A stretch of DNA of 64,000 nucleotides from Paracoccaceae bacterium (GCA_022822495.1 JAJEBQ010000007.1:1-64000), one strand, 5' to 3'. Counted from the stretch's first letter, positions 9,129-18,864 are shown. Numbers and translations are program-made. The notes: generated from the letters alone by a model not told the origin.

Positions 9129-9950
9129 TCATTGAATTTTTTTTGGCTTGGCGTTTGGAAAAAACAATTGCTGGCCGTTAATCTTGTAACGAGCTATCAA
9201 TTGTTGACCTTCAGGTGAAATCATCCATTGCAGAAATTGATTGGCTTTTTCTATATTTGCGTTCGGACAATGCTCGGGGTCAACCAGGATAATCCCATAT
9301 TGATTGAAGAGTTCCGCTCCCCCGGAATAGAGTATCTCATGATTGGATTTGTTGGAAAAACTTAGCCAGGTACCGAGATCTGTAAGGGTATAACCATCAA
9401 GACCAATGGCTATATTCAATGTTGCACCCATCCCTGATCCAACTTCCAAATACCAATCTCCACGAGACCAAACATTTTCATTTCTCCAAAGCGAAAGTTC
9501 CTTTTTATGGGTGCCACTATCGTCGCCACGCGAAATGAATGGTGCCAGTCCCTGACCTAATTTGTTTATTACTCCTTGCAGCGAATGTTCTTCTTTTAAT
9601 CCAACAGGGTCGGAACGAGGACCCACAAAGACAAATCGGTTATACATAAGATCATGAGGATTTATGCCATAACCAGATTCAACAAATATTTTTTCATCCT
9701 CGGGCGAATGCACAATAACAACATCCCCATTGCACCTTGACCCATTATAAAGTGCTTGGCCAGTGCCAACTGCTACGACCTTAACCTTAATTCCATGTGT
9801 TTTTTCAAAGCCAGGCAACAAATATTCGTATAGCCCCGAATTTTGTGTTGAGGTGGTCGATTGCAATAGAATAAAATCTTCAGATGCCTGAACCTGATAA
9901 CCAACCAGTACGCAGGTTAGGACAACCCATTTTAGGACACTCATAATCAA
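9129..9950 (-). CDS. tupA: Tungstate ABC transporter substrate-binding protein
   Basis: Periplasmic oxyanion-binding protein with an N-terminal signal peptide (about residues 1-22, cleaved after VQA). The motif LQSTTSTQNSGLYEYLLPGF directly after the signal is the hallmark of TupA, where the TTSTxxSG loop binds tungstate; later SRGDDSGTHKKEL supplies a second anion-contact loop. The 273-residue length is normal. It is the last gene of the tupB-tupC-tupA operon, its start overlapping the end of tupC by 4 bp. Tungstate supply suggests a tungsten or molybdenum enzyme elsewhere in the genome. Confidence 0.92.
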   Translation of the reverse strand: MIMSVLKWVVLTCVLVGYQVQASEDFILLQSTTSTQNSGLYEYLLPGFEKTHGIKVKVVAVGTGQALYNGSRCNGDVVIVHSPEDEKIFVESGYGINPHDLMYNRFVFVGPRSDPVGLKEEHSLQGVINKLGQGLAPFISRGDDSGTHKKELSLWRNENVWSRGDWYLEVGSGMGATLNIAIGLDGYTLTDLGTWLSFSNKSNHEILYSGGAELFNQYGIILVDPEHCPNANIEKANQFLQWMISPEGQQLIARYKINGQQLFFPNAKPKKIQ

Positions 9951-10696
9951 ACCAACAGGTCCCCTGCAAGGTATGATTTGACTTCTGGCGTAGAGGGAGA
10001 ATTGAAATAATCAGGAGATATATTTTGCTCAAGAATTTTACCCTTGTGAATAAAGGTAACATCATCGGCCAACCTTTTCGCTTGGCCTATATCATGTGTT
10101 ACCAGAACAAGTTTCACTCCCTTTTCTGATGTTGACTTGATAATTTCTTCAATGGCCAGTGTAGACTGAGGATCAAGACTCGCTGAAGGTTCATCAAGCA
10201 GGATAAGTTTGGGGTTTGAGGATAGGGCTCTTACCATTTGCAATCTCTGTTGTTCACCGCCTGAAAGGGATCTTGCGGGATGATTTTCGAAACCTGTCAG
10301 GCCACCAATGGCAATGAGTTCTTCTATTCGCTTCCTTCTTTCTTTCCTTGGGACACCTGCAATTCCCAAGGCGTGATGAAGATTACCGTACACTGTTCTT
10401 CTGATCAACACAGGTCGTTGAAAAACAAGGGCTGTTCGTCCGGCATACTCGGGATTAAGTAGGACACAACCCGAATTGGGTGTAAGCAACCCGATTATGG
10501 TTCTCAACAGTACGGATTTGCCTGCTCCATTAGGTCCCATGATGACACTTATTCCATTGCGTGGAAAGGTAACAGATAAATCCGAAAGAATCGTTTTTTC
10601 GCCCTTTTGAAAGGTCAGGGAAGAGCAGATAATGGACGCCTTTTTATTCTTCTGTTCAGAGAACTCTGAAAGATCCAGGATTCTTGTTTTATGCAT
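9947..10696 (-). CDS. tupC: Tungstate ABC transporter ATP-binding protein
   Basis: A 249-residue ABC ATPase with Walker A GPNGAGKS (54-61), Q-loop LVFQRP, signature LSGGEQQRLQM and Walker B LILLDEPSASLD, followed by the switch His in LVTHD. It belongs to the TupC/phosphate-type branch and sits between permease and binding-protein genes. Its start overlaps the end of tupB by 8 bp, showing translational coupling. Confidence 0.9.
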   Translation of the reverse strand: MHKTRILDLSEFSEQKNKKASIICSSLTFQKGEKTILSDLSVTFPRNGISVIMGPNGAGKSVLLRTIIGLLTPNSGCVLLNPEYAGRTALVFQRPVLIRRTVYGNLHHALGIAGVPRKERRKRIEELIAIGGLTGFENHPARSLSGGEQQRLQMVRALSSNPKLILLDEPSASLDPQSTLAIEEIIKSTSEKGVKLVLVTHDIGQAKRLADDVTFIHKGKILEQNISPDYFNSPSTPEVKSYLAGDLLV

Positions 10697-11396
10697 AGGA
10701 ATGTCTTTCCCATGTAGATTTTAGCCAATAAGCAAGAGCGTTTATGGAGATTGTGAGTACGAGTAATATGATACCCAACCCCAAAGCTAGAGCAAGATCA
10801 CCACGAGCTGTTTGAAGAGCAATTGCCGTCGTCATAATTCTGGTGAAATGATTTATATTCCCCCCGACGATCATAACAGCACCGACTTCTGAGAACGCTC
10901 TGCCCAAGCCAGCTAAAACGGTTGTAAACAAGGAGAAACGTGAGTCCCATAAGAGCGTACACATAATGTCCATTCGGGTCGCCTGCATTGATCTGAGTGT
11001 TTCATCATATTCTTCAGCCAAGAGGACTATTATCTGTCTTGAATGTGCCACGATTATAGGAGTTACCAGAATTGTCTGGGCAATAATCATGGCAGCTGGT
11101 GTATACAATAATCCCAATGGTCCAAGGGGACCGCTGGCAGATAAAATCAAATAAACCACCAATCCGACCACGACGGGGGGAAGTCCCATGAAGGAGTTAA
11201 ACAGAACAACAAGTGTTTTCTGACCTGGGAATGATAGTACCGCTAGGGCAGTACCGAGTGGAAAACCAATAAAACAGGCGAGAGAAACAGCTTTGAAGGT
11301 TACCGATAGCGAAAGTAAAACAACTTCCACAAGGGTGTCATCCAGATAAAAAATTAGCTGGAAAGATTGCAAAAAAGCTTCAGACAGAGTGCTCAT
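10689..11396 (-). CDS. tupB: Tungstate ABC transporter permease
   Basis: A 235-residue membrane protein with about five helices. The cytoplasmic coupling loop contains SMQATRMDIMCTLLWDSRFS followed by helices with GRAFSEVGAVMIVGGN, a segment typical of TupB/ModB-like oxyanion permeases. It is the first gene of the operon; the 290-bp gap upstream should hold the promoter, opposite the K+ channel gene. Confidence 0.9.
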   Translation of the reverse strand: MSTLSEAFLQSFQLIFYLDDTLVEVVLLSLSVTFKAVSLACFIGFPLGTALAVLSFPGQKTLVVLFNSFMGLPPVVVGLVVYLILSASGPLGPLGLLYTPAAMIIAQTILVTPIIVAHSRQIIVLLAEEYDETLRSMQATRMDIMCTLLWDSRFSLFTTVLAGLGRAFSEVGAVMIVGGNINHFTRIMTTAIALQTARGDLALALGLGIILLVLTISINALAYWLKSTWERHSYA

Positions 11397-11689
11397 TTAT
11401 TCGATATAAAGTTTATAATTTTGCCTAAAGGTTCCCATTTATTTCTATAATTGTCGAAGAGAATCACACCAAACAAATATATGATGATAATTTTCAAATC
11501 CGGTAAAACCGGTAAATTGTTTTTATCACGATTGTTACACAAATTATCGGGGCTAGTGCACAATCCAAATACAAGGCGATCCTAATATAATGACTTTAAA
11601 CCAAGTTCTGACCGGCTTTTTCTGAAAATATAAAGGGTACTATTTGTATGAATTGAACCACTAGATAACCCCCAAGGATTTCTAGAAAA
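11397..11689. other. Divergent intergenic region between tupB and the K+ channel
   Basis: AT-rich and without a credible reading frame. Around 11500-11512 there is a short inverted repeat (CCGGT-AAA-ACCGG) followed by a T-rich run; it is also part of a tandem CCGGTAAA repeat. It should hold both divergent promoters, but no confident -35/-10 pair or molybdate/tungstate (ModE-type) operator was recognised. Confidence 0.4.
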
Positions 11690-12490
11690 ATGGTATTCTT
11701 GCAGAATTTTTTGAAAGGAAGGACACATCACATGACTAGCCTTACTGATTTAGTTCAACGACACGATACCAAAGTAGGACGATTTTTTGAATGGTCCATT
11801 ATTGTACTCATTGTACTTTCTATCCTGTTTCTGATTGTTGATTCCATGCCCAATTTATCCGAAGGGTTAAAATCCCTGTTAAGAAGCATAGAATTTGTAG
11901 TTCTGGGGTTATTTTCACTGGAGTACCTTCTACGGGTCTTTACTGCACCAAAAAAAACCGCTTACATATTTAGTTTCTTTGGCATCATAGATTTTTTAGC
12001 CCTTGTCCCATTCATCCTAACCCTTGGGATTGTTGACATGCGTATTCTGAGAGTTTTCAGGTTGCTTAGAATTTTCCGTATAATGAAACTATCCCGTTAT
12101 GATAACGCCATGGTACGCTTTGGGGATGCCTTACTTGATATGAAGGAGGAGTTCGTAATATTTCTGTTTGCATCATCCCTTGTTCTATTGATTTCAGCTG
12201 CGGGTATTTGGCACTTTGAACATGAAGTGCAACCGGACGGATTTTCTTCAATTGTTGCATGCCTTTGGTGGGCCCTCATAACTCTGGCCACAGTAGGATA
12301 TGGAGATTTGTATCCGATTACGCTTGGTGGGAAGATATTCACCTCAATCATTGTAATGTCTGGTATGGGGGTTCTTGCTGTTCCTGCGGGATTAGTAACC
12401 TCAGCTCTTTACAAAATTACCTACAATCCAAAGCACAAGAAGAAAAAAATTCATAAGGGGAGGCACCTATTGAAGGAGGTGACCAAATAA
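11690..12490 (+). CDS. Voltage-gated potassium channel (Kv-type, six helices)
   Basis: An ion channel subunit with helices S1-S6. The S4-like voltage sensor MRILRVFRLLRIFRIMKL carries regularly spaced arginines, and the pore loop ends in the K+ selectivity filter TVGYGDLYP. Up to 266 residues; a second ATG at 11732 (MTSLTDLVQ) has the better ribosome site (GGAAGG, 12 bases upstream) and may be the true start, giving 252 residues. The short basic C-tail lacks an RCK or cyclic-nucleotide domain. The gene stands alone between tup and gbuA. Confidence 0.9.
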   Translation: MVFLQNFLKGRTHHMTSLTDLVQRHDTKVGRFFEWSIIVLIVLSILFLIVDSMPNLSEGLKSLLRSIEFVVLGLFSLEYLLRVFTAPKKTAYIFSFFGIIDFLALVPFILTLGIVDMRILRVFRLLRIFRIMKLSRYDNAMVRFGDALLDMKEEFVIFLFASSLVLLISAAGIWHFEHEVQPDGFSSIVACLWWALITLATVGYGDLYPITLGGKIFTSIIVMSGMGVLAVPAGLVTSALYKITYNPKHKKKKIHKGRHLLKEVTK

Positions 12491-12703
12491 TTTATTTGAA
12501 TTTTTTGTTGAAACAAACTTATTGTATTTCTTGTTGGGTTAAGGGTTTGTTGGTTTAACCACGATGGTATGAAACAAACGGTATATATAATTGCTGAATT
12601 AATTATGAATATTGTAATAGAACCGATCCAACCCATCCGAAATTACGTGCTTTTTGGATCAAAATCTTGTGCCGTTTAATTTTTTGGAGCGTAGAGAGTA
12701 AGT

Positions 12704-13663
12704 ATGTCAAACATGTCAAAATTTAACCAACCTTTAGGGGCAAATGATATGCCAAGGTTTGGAGGTTTGGCTTCCATGATGAGACTGCCAGTCAGTAGTG
12801 ATTTAACCCGTGTTGATGTTTGTTTCGTAGGCGTACCAATGGATATTGGTGCTTCAAACAGAGCAGGTACTCGACATGGTCCCAGACAAATCAGGACCGA
12901 AAGTTGCCTGATCAGGCCATACAATATGGGCACAGGTGCAGCACCTTTTGAATCGTTTCAAGTTGTGGATTATGGCGACATAGCCGTTAACACCTTCAAT
13001 TTACATGCTACCTGTGACATTATCACTGATGAAATAGATCATATTTTGGCCTGTGAAACCATACCATTGATTCTTGGAGGTGATCACACCCTTACGTACC
13101 CAGTCTTAAGGTCATTTGCAAAAAAATATGGCCCGGTAGCACTGGTCCATGTCGATGCACATGCTGATACATCCGAAGCCATGTTTGGTGAAAAAGTTGC
13201 CCATGGAACCCCTTTCCGACGTGCTGTTGAAGAAAATTTGATTATTCCTGAAAAAACTTTCCAGATCGGATTGCGGGGTTCTGGATATTCACCAGAAGAT
13301 TACAACTGGGGCAGGAATAAAGGATTTGAAGTCCATACAGCAGAGATGTGTTGGCATCAGTCCCTTACACCCCTCATGAGTGAAATTCGCCATAAAGTCG
13401 GACCGACACCTGTGTATTTATCTTTTGATATTGACAGTCTTGATCCCGCCTTTGCTCCAGGTACAGGCACAGTTGAATTGGGAGGTTTGACAACCATCCA
13501 AGGGCTCGAAGTGGTTAGAGGTTGTTTGGGTATGAATTTGGTGGGAGGTGATCTCGTAGAGGTCTCTCCACCCTATGATACAACAGGAAATACGGCTCTC
13601 ATCGGTTCACAACTCTTGTTTGAGATGCTTTGTGTATTACCAGGTATTAAGATAAACCGGTAG
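12704..13663 (+). CDS. gbuA: Guanidinobutyrase (agmatinase/ureohydrolase family)
   Basis: A dimanganese ureohydrolase of 319 residues that hydrolyses 4-guanidinobutyrate to GABA and urea. Metal ligands are visible in GGDHT (125-129), DAHAD (151-155) and SFDIDSLDPAFAPG (from about 241). The N-terminus QPLGANDMPRFGGLASMMRL and C-terminus VEVSPPYDTTGNTAL follow Pseudomonas GbuA closely, with the same length, which favours guanidinobutyrase over agmatinase. The next gene is an omega-aminotransferase suited to GABA. Together with the AruH/AruI-like genes at 3-5.8 kb it fits the arginine transaminase pathway. Ribosome site GGAGCG precedes the ATG. Confidence 0.85.
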   Translation: MSNMSKFNQPLGANDMPRFGGLASMMRLPVSSDLTRVDVCFVGVPMDIGASNRAGTRHGPRQIRTESCLIRPYNMGTGAAPFESFQVVDYGDIAVNTFNLHATCDIITDEIDHILACETIPLILGGDHTLTYPVLRSFAKKYGPVALVHVDAHADTSEAMFGEKVAHGTPFRRAVEENLIIPEKTFQIGLRGSGYSPEDYNWGRNKGFEVHTAEMCWHQSLTPLMSEIRHKVGPTPVYLSFDIDSLDPAFAPGTGTVELGGLTTIQGLEVVRGCLGMNLVGGDLVEVSPPYDTTGNTALIGSQLLFEMLCVLPGIKINR

Positions 13664-13710
13664 CACATATATGAATTACCATACCCCAAAAATATTAGTT
13701 GAGGTAAATC

Positions 13711-15063
13711 ATGTTTGATTCCAATTTTTTGCGAGAAAATAATGCCAAGTTTAATTGGCATCCGATGGGTCATCCTGCTGACGATTTAGAGAATCCTCCC
13801 CCCATATTTGTTTCTTCCAGTGGAGTAAAAATAAAGGATATTGAGGGTAACGAAGTTATTGATGCCGTTGGGGGGCTGTGGAATGTTAATTTGGGGTATT
13901 CGAATCAAAAGGTCAAAGACGCCATCATCAGGCAACTTGACACCCTGCCTTACTACTCGACCTTCAAAGGAAGTTCGAATGACAAAGTCATTGAGTTGTC
14001 CTACCTTCTGAAGGAATTTTTTAAACCTGAAGGTATGGCCCGATCTTTTTTTACTTCAGGTGGTTCAGACAGTGTTGATACAGCCTTACGATTGGCCAGG
14101 CAATACCACAAGATCAAAGGTGAAGCGAACCGCACCAAGTTCATCAGTGTAAAATTGGGATATCACGGCACCCATTTTGGAGGTGCTAGTGTCAATGGGA
14201 ATACCCGATTCAGAGAATCTTATGAACCACTATTACCCGGATGCTATCATATACCTTCCCCCCACACCTATCAAAATCCTTTCAATGAAAGTGATCCAGA
14301 GAGACTTTCAAACCTGTGCCTTGGTAGCCTGGAAAATGAAATTCAGTTCCAAGGTAGTGGTACAGTTGCGGCTTTTATCATGGAGCCCATTCAAGGGGCT
14401 GGAGGATTGATTGTTCCACCCGACGGATTTTTCAAAAAAGCAAGGGAGATTTGTGCCAAATACGGGGTTCTGTTTATTTCGGATGAAGTCATAACCGGAT
14501 TTGGCCGTAGCGGCGAATGGACTGGGTCAAGGCTGTGGGATATCAAACCTGATATGATGACCGTGGCCAAAGGAATAACATCGGGATATTTCCCGTATGG
14601 TGCTACCTTGGTTTCAGAAGAAATAGCTGAAACATTTGAAAATTCATCGAAAGAAACTGGTGCTATTGGTCATGGTTATACCTACACCGGACATCCTGTT
14701 GGAGCTGCTGCCGGCATAGCTTGTCTGGAAGAGACCAAAAGATTGAAACTCAAGGACAATGCGAAAGCAAGAGGTAAACAACTATACGAAGGGTTATGTG
14801 AGTTATCCAAAAAGTTTGACATAATTGGGGATGTTCGCGGAGGTAAAGGGCTGATGACCGGTTTGGAGCTTGTTTCTGACCAATCAGAAAAAACTCCGGT
14901 TGACAACAAAACTATGGCACAAATTCATCAAAAAATATATGATTCCGGGGTCAATGTCAGGATAGCTGGTCACAAAATATTAATGTCACCTCCACTAGTA
15001 ATTTCCTCGACTGAGATAGATCATATGCTATATGCCTTCTCCGAGGGGCTGTCCATTGCATAG
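13711..15063 (+). CDS. Class III omega-aminotransferase (GABA/beta-alanine:pyruvate type)
   Basis: A 450-residue PLP enzyme of the class III group. The phosphate-binding region has SGGSDSVDTALRLARQYH, the cofactor Asp lies in FISDEVITGFGR and the PLP lysine in TVAKGITSGYFP (about residue 287). Class III transaminases of this length act on GABA, beta-alanine, putrescine or similar omega-amines. Directly downstream of gbuA, the most economical reading is GABA to succinate semialdehyde. It also leads into hpaF on the same strand with a 34-bp gap, and the hpa pathway ends in succinate semialdehyde as well. Confidence 0.85.
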   Translation: MFDSNFLRENNAKFNWHPMGHPADDLENPPPIFVSSSGVKIKDIEGNEVIDAVGGLWNVNLGYSNQKVKDAIIRQLDTLPYYSTFKGSSNDKVIELSYLLKEFFKPEGMARSFFTSGGSDSVDTALRLARQYHKIKGEANRTKFISVKLGYHGTHFGGASVNGNTRFRESYEPLLPGCYHIPSPHTYQNPFNESDPERLSNLCLGSLENEIQFQGSGTVAAFIMEPIQGAGGLIVPPDGFFKKAREICAKYGVLFISDEVITGFGRSGEWTGSRLWDIKPDMMTVAKGITSGYFPYGATLVSEEIAETFENSSKETGAIGHGYTYTGHPVGAAAGIACLEETKRLKLKDNAKARGKQLYEGLCELSKKFDIIGDVRGGKGLMTGLELVSDQSEKTPVDNKTMAQIHQKIYDSGVNVRIAGHKILMSPPLVISSTEIDHMLYAFSEGLSIA

Positions 15064-15097
15064 ATTTAGGAACTCAATGTAGCGAAGGGAGAATTTG

Positions 15098-15493
15098 TTG
15101 CCTCATTTTACGGTAGAACACTCAGCCAATGTCGAAGAGTGGATCGACTTGAAGGAATTCTGTGATGTCTTACGCAAGGCAGCCATTGATACTGGAGTGT
15201 TTCCAATGCCCGGTGTTAGAGTTCGAGCCGTCAGGTGCGACAATTATTCGATAGCTGATGGTGGATATGAACATGGCTTTTTAGATATTGTTGCCCGAAT
15301 AAGGGAAGGGCGGCCATTCAAGGTTAGAGAAAAAGCCGTAAACGAGATCTTCAAGATTGTAGAAGAATACATGGAACCTTGTTTAAAAAATCATTCTTTC
15401 TCTCTCTCCATGGAAATGAATCACATTAATGATTCACTAAGTCCCAAGAAAAGTTCAATAAGAGAATATCTAGCTCGTAAAAACCATGAATAA
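15098..15493 (+). CDS. hpaF: 5-carboxymethyl-2-hydroxymuconate delta-isomerase
   Basis: A small tautomerase-superfamily enzyme that isomerises 5-carboxymethyl-2-hydroxymuconate in the homoprotocatechuate meta-cleavage pathway. The second TTG of a TTG-TTG pair is chosen because it places proline directly after the initiator; removal of Met then exposes the catalytic Pro1 (PHFTVEHSANVE). The GAAGGGAG ribosome site fits this start. Further conserved parts are GVRVRAVRCDNYSIADGG and MEMNHIND. About 131 residues, standard for HpaF. Its end overlaps hpaE by 8 bp. Confidence 0.9.
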   Translation: MPHFTVEHSANVEEWIDLKEFCDVLRKAAIDTGVFPMPGVRVRAVRCDNYSIADGGYEHGFLDIVARIREGRPFKVREKAVNEIFKIVEEYMEPCLKNHSFSLSMEMNHINDSLSPKKSSIREYLARKNHE

Positions 15494-17003
15494 TTTGGAA
15501 ACCAACATAAAGATTCTACAGCCTTTTCTGACGAGATTCAAAAAAGAGGGTATAGGCAACAATATCAACGGTCAACCTGCTCCTTCAAGCTCAGGTGAAA
15601 CGTTCGCTAATTACTCACCGGTTGACAACAGTTTTATCTGTTCAGTTGCCAAAGGGAATTCTGAAGATGTTAACCAAGCTACCTTAGCCGCCAAAGAAGC
15701 CTTTCCCGGGTGGCGTGATATAGATGCCAAGACCAGAAAAAACATCCTCCACAAGATTGCCGATCTCATCATCTCCAGGGCTGAAGAAATTGCTCTTTGT
15801 GAAAGCTGGGATACCGGCCAAGCTATTAGGTTCATGTCAAAGGCAGCACTACGGGGAGCAGAAAACTTTCGTTATTATGCCGACATGGCACTCCAGGCTA
15901 GGGACGGCAAGTCCTTACCTTCGCCAACTCTGTTGAATGTAACAACCCGAGTTCCAATAGGCCCCGTGGGAATTATAACCCCCTGGAATACACCATTTAT
16001 GCTCTCGACCTGGAAAATTGCGCCCGCTTTGGCAACTGGGTGTACGGTGGTACATAAACCCGCGGAATTTTCTCCCATGACGGCGAGTTTACTGATGGAA
16101 ATTGCCGATGAAGCGGGGTTGCCAAAAGGTGTGTGGAATCTTGTCAACGGGTTTGGTGAGGACGCTGGTGTCGCCCTGACCGAGCACCAGGATATCAAAG
16201 CGATTGCCTTTGTTGGGGAGAGTAAAACAGGAAGTGCGATCATGAGGCAGGGAGCAGATACCCTGAAGAGAGTACATTTTGAACTGGGTGGGAAAAACCC
16301 GGTAATTGTCTTTGATGATGCAGATCTTGACCGGGCCCTTGATGCTGTCATTTTTATGATTTATTCCCTGAATGGAGAACGGTGTACATCTTCTTCCCGC
16401 CTTCTTGTTCAGTCTTCCATTGCTGAAGAATTTATTTCAAAACTAACCACCCGAGTGAAGAATATTAAGGTTGGTAATCCGCTCGACCCACGAACTGAAA
16501 TCGGCCCCCTAATACACAAGGTTCACATGGAAAAAGTGTTGTCATATTTCCAGGTGGCAAAAGATGAGGGGGTCAAAATAGCAGCCGGGGGTGCTCGTAT
16601 TGGCAATGAAGGTTGGTACGTTGAACCGACCCTTTTCACCGAGGCCTCGGGTGATATGCGAATTTCCCAAGAAGAGATTTTTGGGCCTGTTCTGACTGCT
16701 ATCCAGTTTCAGGATGAGGAAGAGGCGATCCGCATTGCCAATAGTGTCAGATACGGGCTTACAGGGTACATCTGGACCAATAATCTGGCCCGCTCCATGC
16801 GGGTATCAAATGCTCTGGAAGCCGGAATGATCTGGGTCAACTCCGAAAATGTAAGGCATCTTCCAACACCTTTCGGAGGTATCAAGGATAGTGGCATCGG
16901 CCGGGATGGAGGAGATTGGTCGTTCGAATTTTATATGGAACAAAAACATGTGGGTTTCGCCCTAGGAAATCATAGAATACCGAAATTAGGTATCGAAAGT
17001 TAA
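15486..17003 (+). CDS. hpaE: 5-carboxymethyl-2-hydroxymuconate semialdehyde dehydrogenase
   Basis: An NAD-dependent aldehyde dehydrogenase of 505 residues. The general base Glu lies in FELGGKNPVIVFDDADLDRA (about 265) and the nucleophile Cys in NGERCTSSSRLLVQ (about 300). The spacing and wording around the cysteine match HpaE rather than betaine or succinate semialdehyde dehydrogenases, and the flanking hpaF and hpaD settle the assignment. It oxidises the ring-cleavage product of 3,4-dihydroxyphenylacetate. Confidence 0.92.
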   Translation: MNNLETNIKILQPFLTRFKKEGIGNNINGQPAPSSSGETFANYSPVDNSFICSVAKGNSEDVNQATLAAKEAFPGWRDIDAKTRKNILHKIADLIISRAEEIALCESWDTGQAIRFMSKAALRGAENFRYYADMALQARDGKSLPSPTLLNVTTRVPIGPVGIITPWNTPFMLSTWKIAPALATGCTVVHKPAEFSPMTASLLMEIADEAGLPKGVWNLVNGFGEDAGVALTEHQDIKAIAFVGESKTGSAIMRQGADTLKRVHFELGGKNPVIVFDDADLDRALDAVIFMIYSLNGERCTSSSRLLVQSSIAEEFISKLTTRVKNIKVGNPLDPRTEIGPLIHKVHMEKVLSYFQVAKDEGVKIAAGGARIGNEGWYVEPTLFTEASGDMRISQEEIFGPVLTAIQFQDEEEAIRIANSVRYGLTGYIWTNNLARSMRVSNALEAGMIWVNSENVRHLPTPFGGIKDSGIGRDGGDWSFEFYMEQKHVGFALGNHRIPKLGIES

Positions 17004-17011
17004 GGATATTT

Positions 17012-17992
17012 ATGCCCAAATTTTCACCCGTACTCTATCCAGAATTTAATATAATCAGGTTAAGTTATGTTGATTTGGAGGTAACTGACCTGAGTGCATC
17101 TGAAAAATTCTATTCCGACCTCTTGGGTTTGGTTGTAACTGAACGAACTGAAAATCAGATTTTCCTTCGTTGTATGGAAGAAAGGGAACACCATTCGGTT
17201 ATACTTACCAAGGGTTCTACGGCCCAATGTAGGGGCATTGGGTTCAAGGTTTATGATGATCAGGATTTGGCTCGAATTGAAAGTTATTTCCAGAATTTAG
17301 CTCAAGAGGTAAGTTGGATTGAAAGGACATCAATCAGGAAAGTTCTTAAGGTTAGAGACAATCTGGGAATGCCATTGGAATTCTATTCCAAAATGGACCT
17401 TTTACCGACTATCCATCAACAGTACAAACTCTATAAGGGAGCCAAGCCCCTGCGCATTGATCATGTCAATATGTTTTCCACCGATGTTGACGCATCAGCA
17501 ACCTTTTATAACGATTTGGGTTTCAGGTTAACAGAATATACCGAGGATGAGGAATCGGGTCGTATGTGGGCAGCCTGGCTGCATCGAAAGGGCACAGTAC
17601 ATGATGTAGCTTTCACCAATGGGCGTGGGCCAAGATTACATCACATGGCCTTCTTTTTAATGAATCCTCTCAATATTATTGACATCCTAGATATCATGTC
17701 CACCAGTGGTTATCTCGAAAATATTGAAAGAGGGCCTGGCCGACACGGTATCTCCAACGCATTTTTCCTTTACATTAGGGATCCAGACGGTCACAGAATC
17801 GAATTGTATTGTTGCGACTATCAAACACTTGACCCGGATCATGAACCCATAAAATGGGATCTCAAGGACCCCACCCGACAGACACTTTGGGGTCAACCGG
17901 CTCCCCGATCCTGGTTTGAGGAGGGTAGCTTATTTGAAGGTGCCGAAGTTTGTGAACCATTACATGCCGGGACACCAATAATCGCTCCTTGA
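17012..17992 (+). CDS. hpaD: 3,4-dihydroxyphenylacetate 2,3-dioxygenase (extradiol, VOC fold)
   Basis: A class I extradiol ring-cleaving dioxygenase with two vicinal-oxygen-chelate modules, 326 residues. The metal triad is visible as His in RIDHVNMF (about 151), His in RLHHMAFF (about 211) and Glu in GHRIELYCCDY (about 264). It is the glyoxalase-type homoprotocatechuate dioxygenase seen in Gram-positive and many alphaproteobacteria rather than the LigB-type HpaD of E. coli. It opens the ring of 3,4-dihydroxyphenylacetate to the semialdehyde used by HpaE. Confidence 0.92.
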   Translation: MPKFSPVLYPEFNIIRLSYVDLEVTDLSASEKFYSDLLGLVVTERTENQIFLRCMEEREHHSVILTKGSTAQCRGIGFKVYDDQDLARIESYFQNLAQEVSWIERTSIRKVLKVRDNLGMPLEFYSKMDLLPTIHQQYKLYKGAKPLRIDHVNMFSTDVDASATFYNDLGFRLTEYTEDEESGRMWAAWLHRKGTVHDVAFTNGRGPRLHHMAFFLMNPLNIIDILDIMSTSGYLENIERGPGRHGISNAFFLYIRDPDGHRIELYCCDYQTLDPDHEPIKWDLKDPTRQTLWGQPAPRSWFEEGSLFEGAEVCEPLHAGTPIIAP

Positions 17993-18003
17993 AGAGAATT
18001 CCG

Positions 18004-18864
18004 ATGCAGTATGTAACTTTTTCCAGGGCTGGTAAGCAATATTACGGAAAGGCTACAAAGTCAGGCGTTATTGAGCTTTCCTCAAGTTTCCCACAATGGC
18101 AATCATTAAAAAATGTTATCGCTGATGAAGGCCTTGATAAATTGGAAGAAGTTGCCCGCAAGCGAGACGAAAGTTATTCTTTTGATGAGATTGAATTTGA
18201 TATTCCCATACCTGATCCAGGAAAGATTATTTGTGTTGGGGTCAATTATCCGGGTCGGAATGAAGAATTCAACGATCAAAATCCACCCCCACAAAATCCC
18301 TCACTCTTTGTTAGATTCCCTCGCTCCCTAGTAGGTCACAATTGCCCCATACTAATTCCCAGAGAATCTGATAAACTTGACTTTGAGGCTGAAATCGTCA
18401 TCGTGATTGGTAAAAAATCCAGGCGAGTGTCAATAGAACGGGCACTGGATTGCATTGCTGGTATGAGCCTTGCCAATGAAGGATCAATCCGTGATTGGAT
18501 GAGGCATGGCAAGTTTAATGTGACGCAGGGCAAGAATTTTGAAAAATCTGGCTCAATGGGTCCATGGTTCATACCATATACCAACCATGATCAACTTGCC
18601 GATATTAGTCTTGAATCAAGGCTTAATGGTGAGGTTATGCAACAAGACAGAACCGGTAGAATGATTTTTAGCTTTGCCAGAATCATTGAGTATATTACCA
18701 CCTTCACAACCCTTGATCCCGGAGATATCATTTTAACTGGTACACCGACTGGAAACGGTAGTTTCCGTAATCCCCCCTTATTCCTTGCGGAAGGTGATAC
18801 ACTCGAAATCAAGGCCGAAGGTTTGGGCTGTCTTAGAAATCAAATAGTCAAGGAAAAAGGTTGA
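18004..18864 (+). CDS. hpaG: Fumarylacetoacetate hydrolase-family isomerase/decarboxylase
   Basis: An FAH-fold protein of 286 residues from the ATG chosen (a TTG at 17989 overlapping the hpaD stop is also possible; AAGAGA lies at the right distance from the ATG). The signature ICVGVNYPGRNEEF and DFEAEIVIVIGKKSRRVS supply the Mg-binding acids, followed by GDIILTGTPTGNG. In the hpa pathway this family catalyses 5-oxopent-3-ene-1,2,5-tricarboxylate decarboxylation and/or isomerisation of 2-hydroxyhepta-2,4-dienedioate. Only one copy is present, whereas E. coli HpaG is a fused pair of such domains. Confidence 0.85.
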   Translation: MQYVTFSRAGKQYYGKATKSGVIELSSSFPQWQSLKNVIADEGLDKLEEVARKRDESYSFDEIEFDIPIPDPGKIICVGVNYPGRNEEFNDQNPPPQNPSLFVRFPRSLVGHNCPILIPRESDKLDFEAEIVIVIGKKSRRVSIERALDCIAGMSLANEGSIRDWMRHGKFNVTQGKNFEKSGSMGPWFIPYTNHDQLADISLESRLNGEVMQQDRTGRMIFSFARIIEYITTFTTLDPGDIILTGTPTGNGSFRNPPLFLAEGDTLEIKAEGLGCLRNQIVKEKG

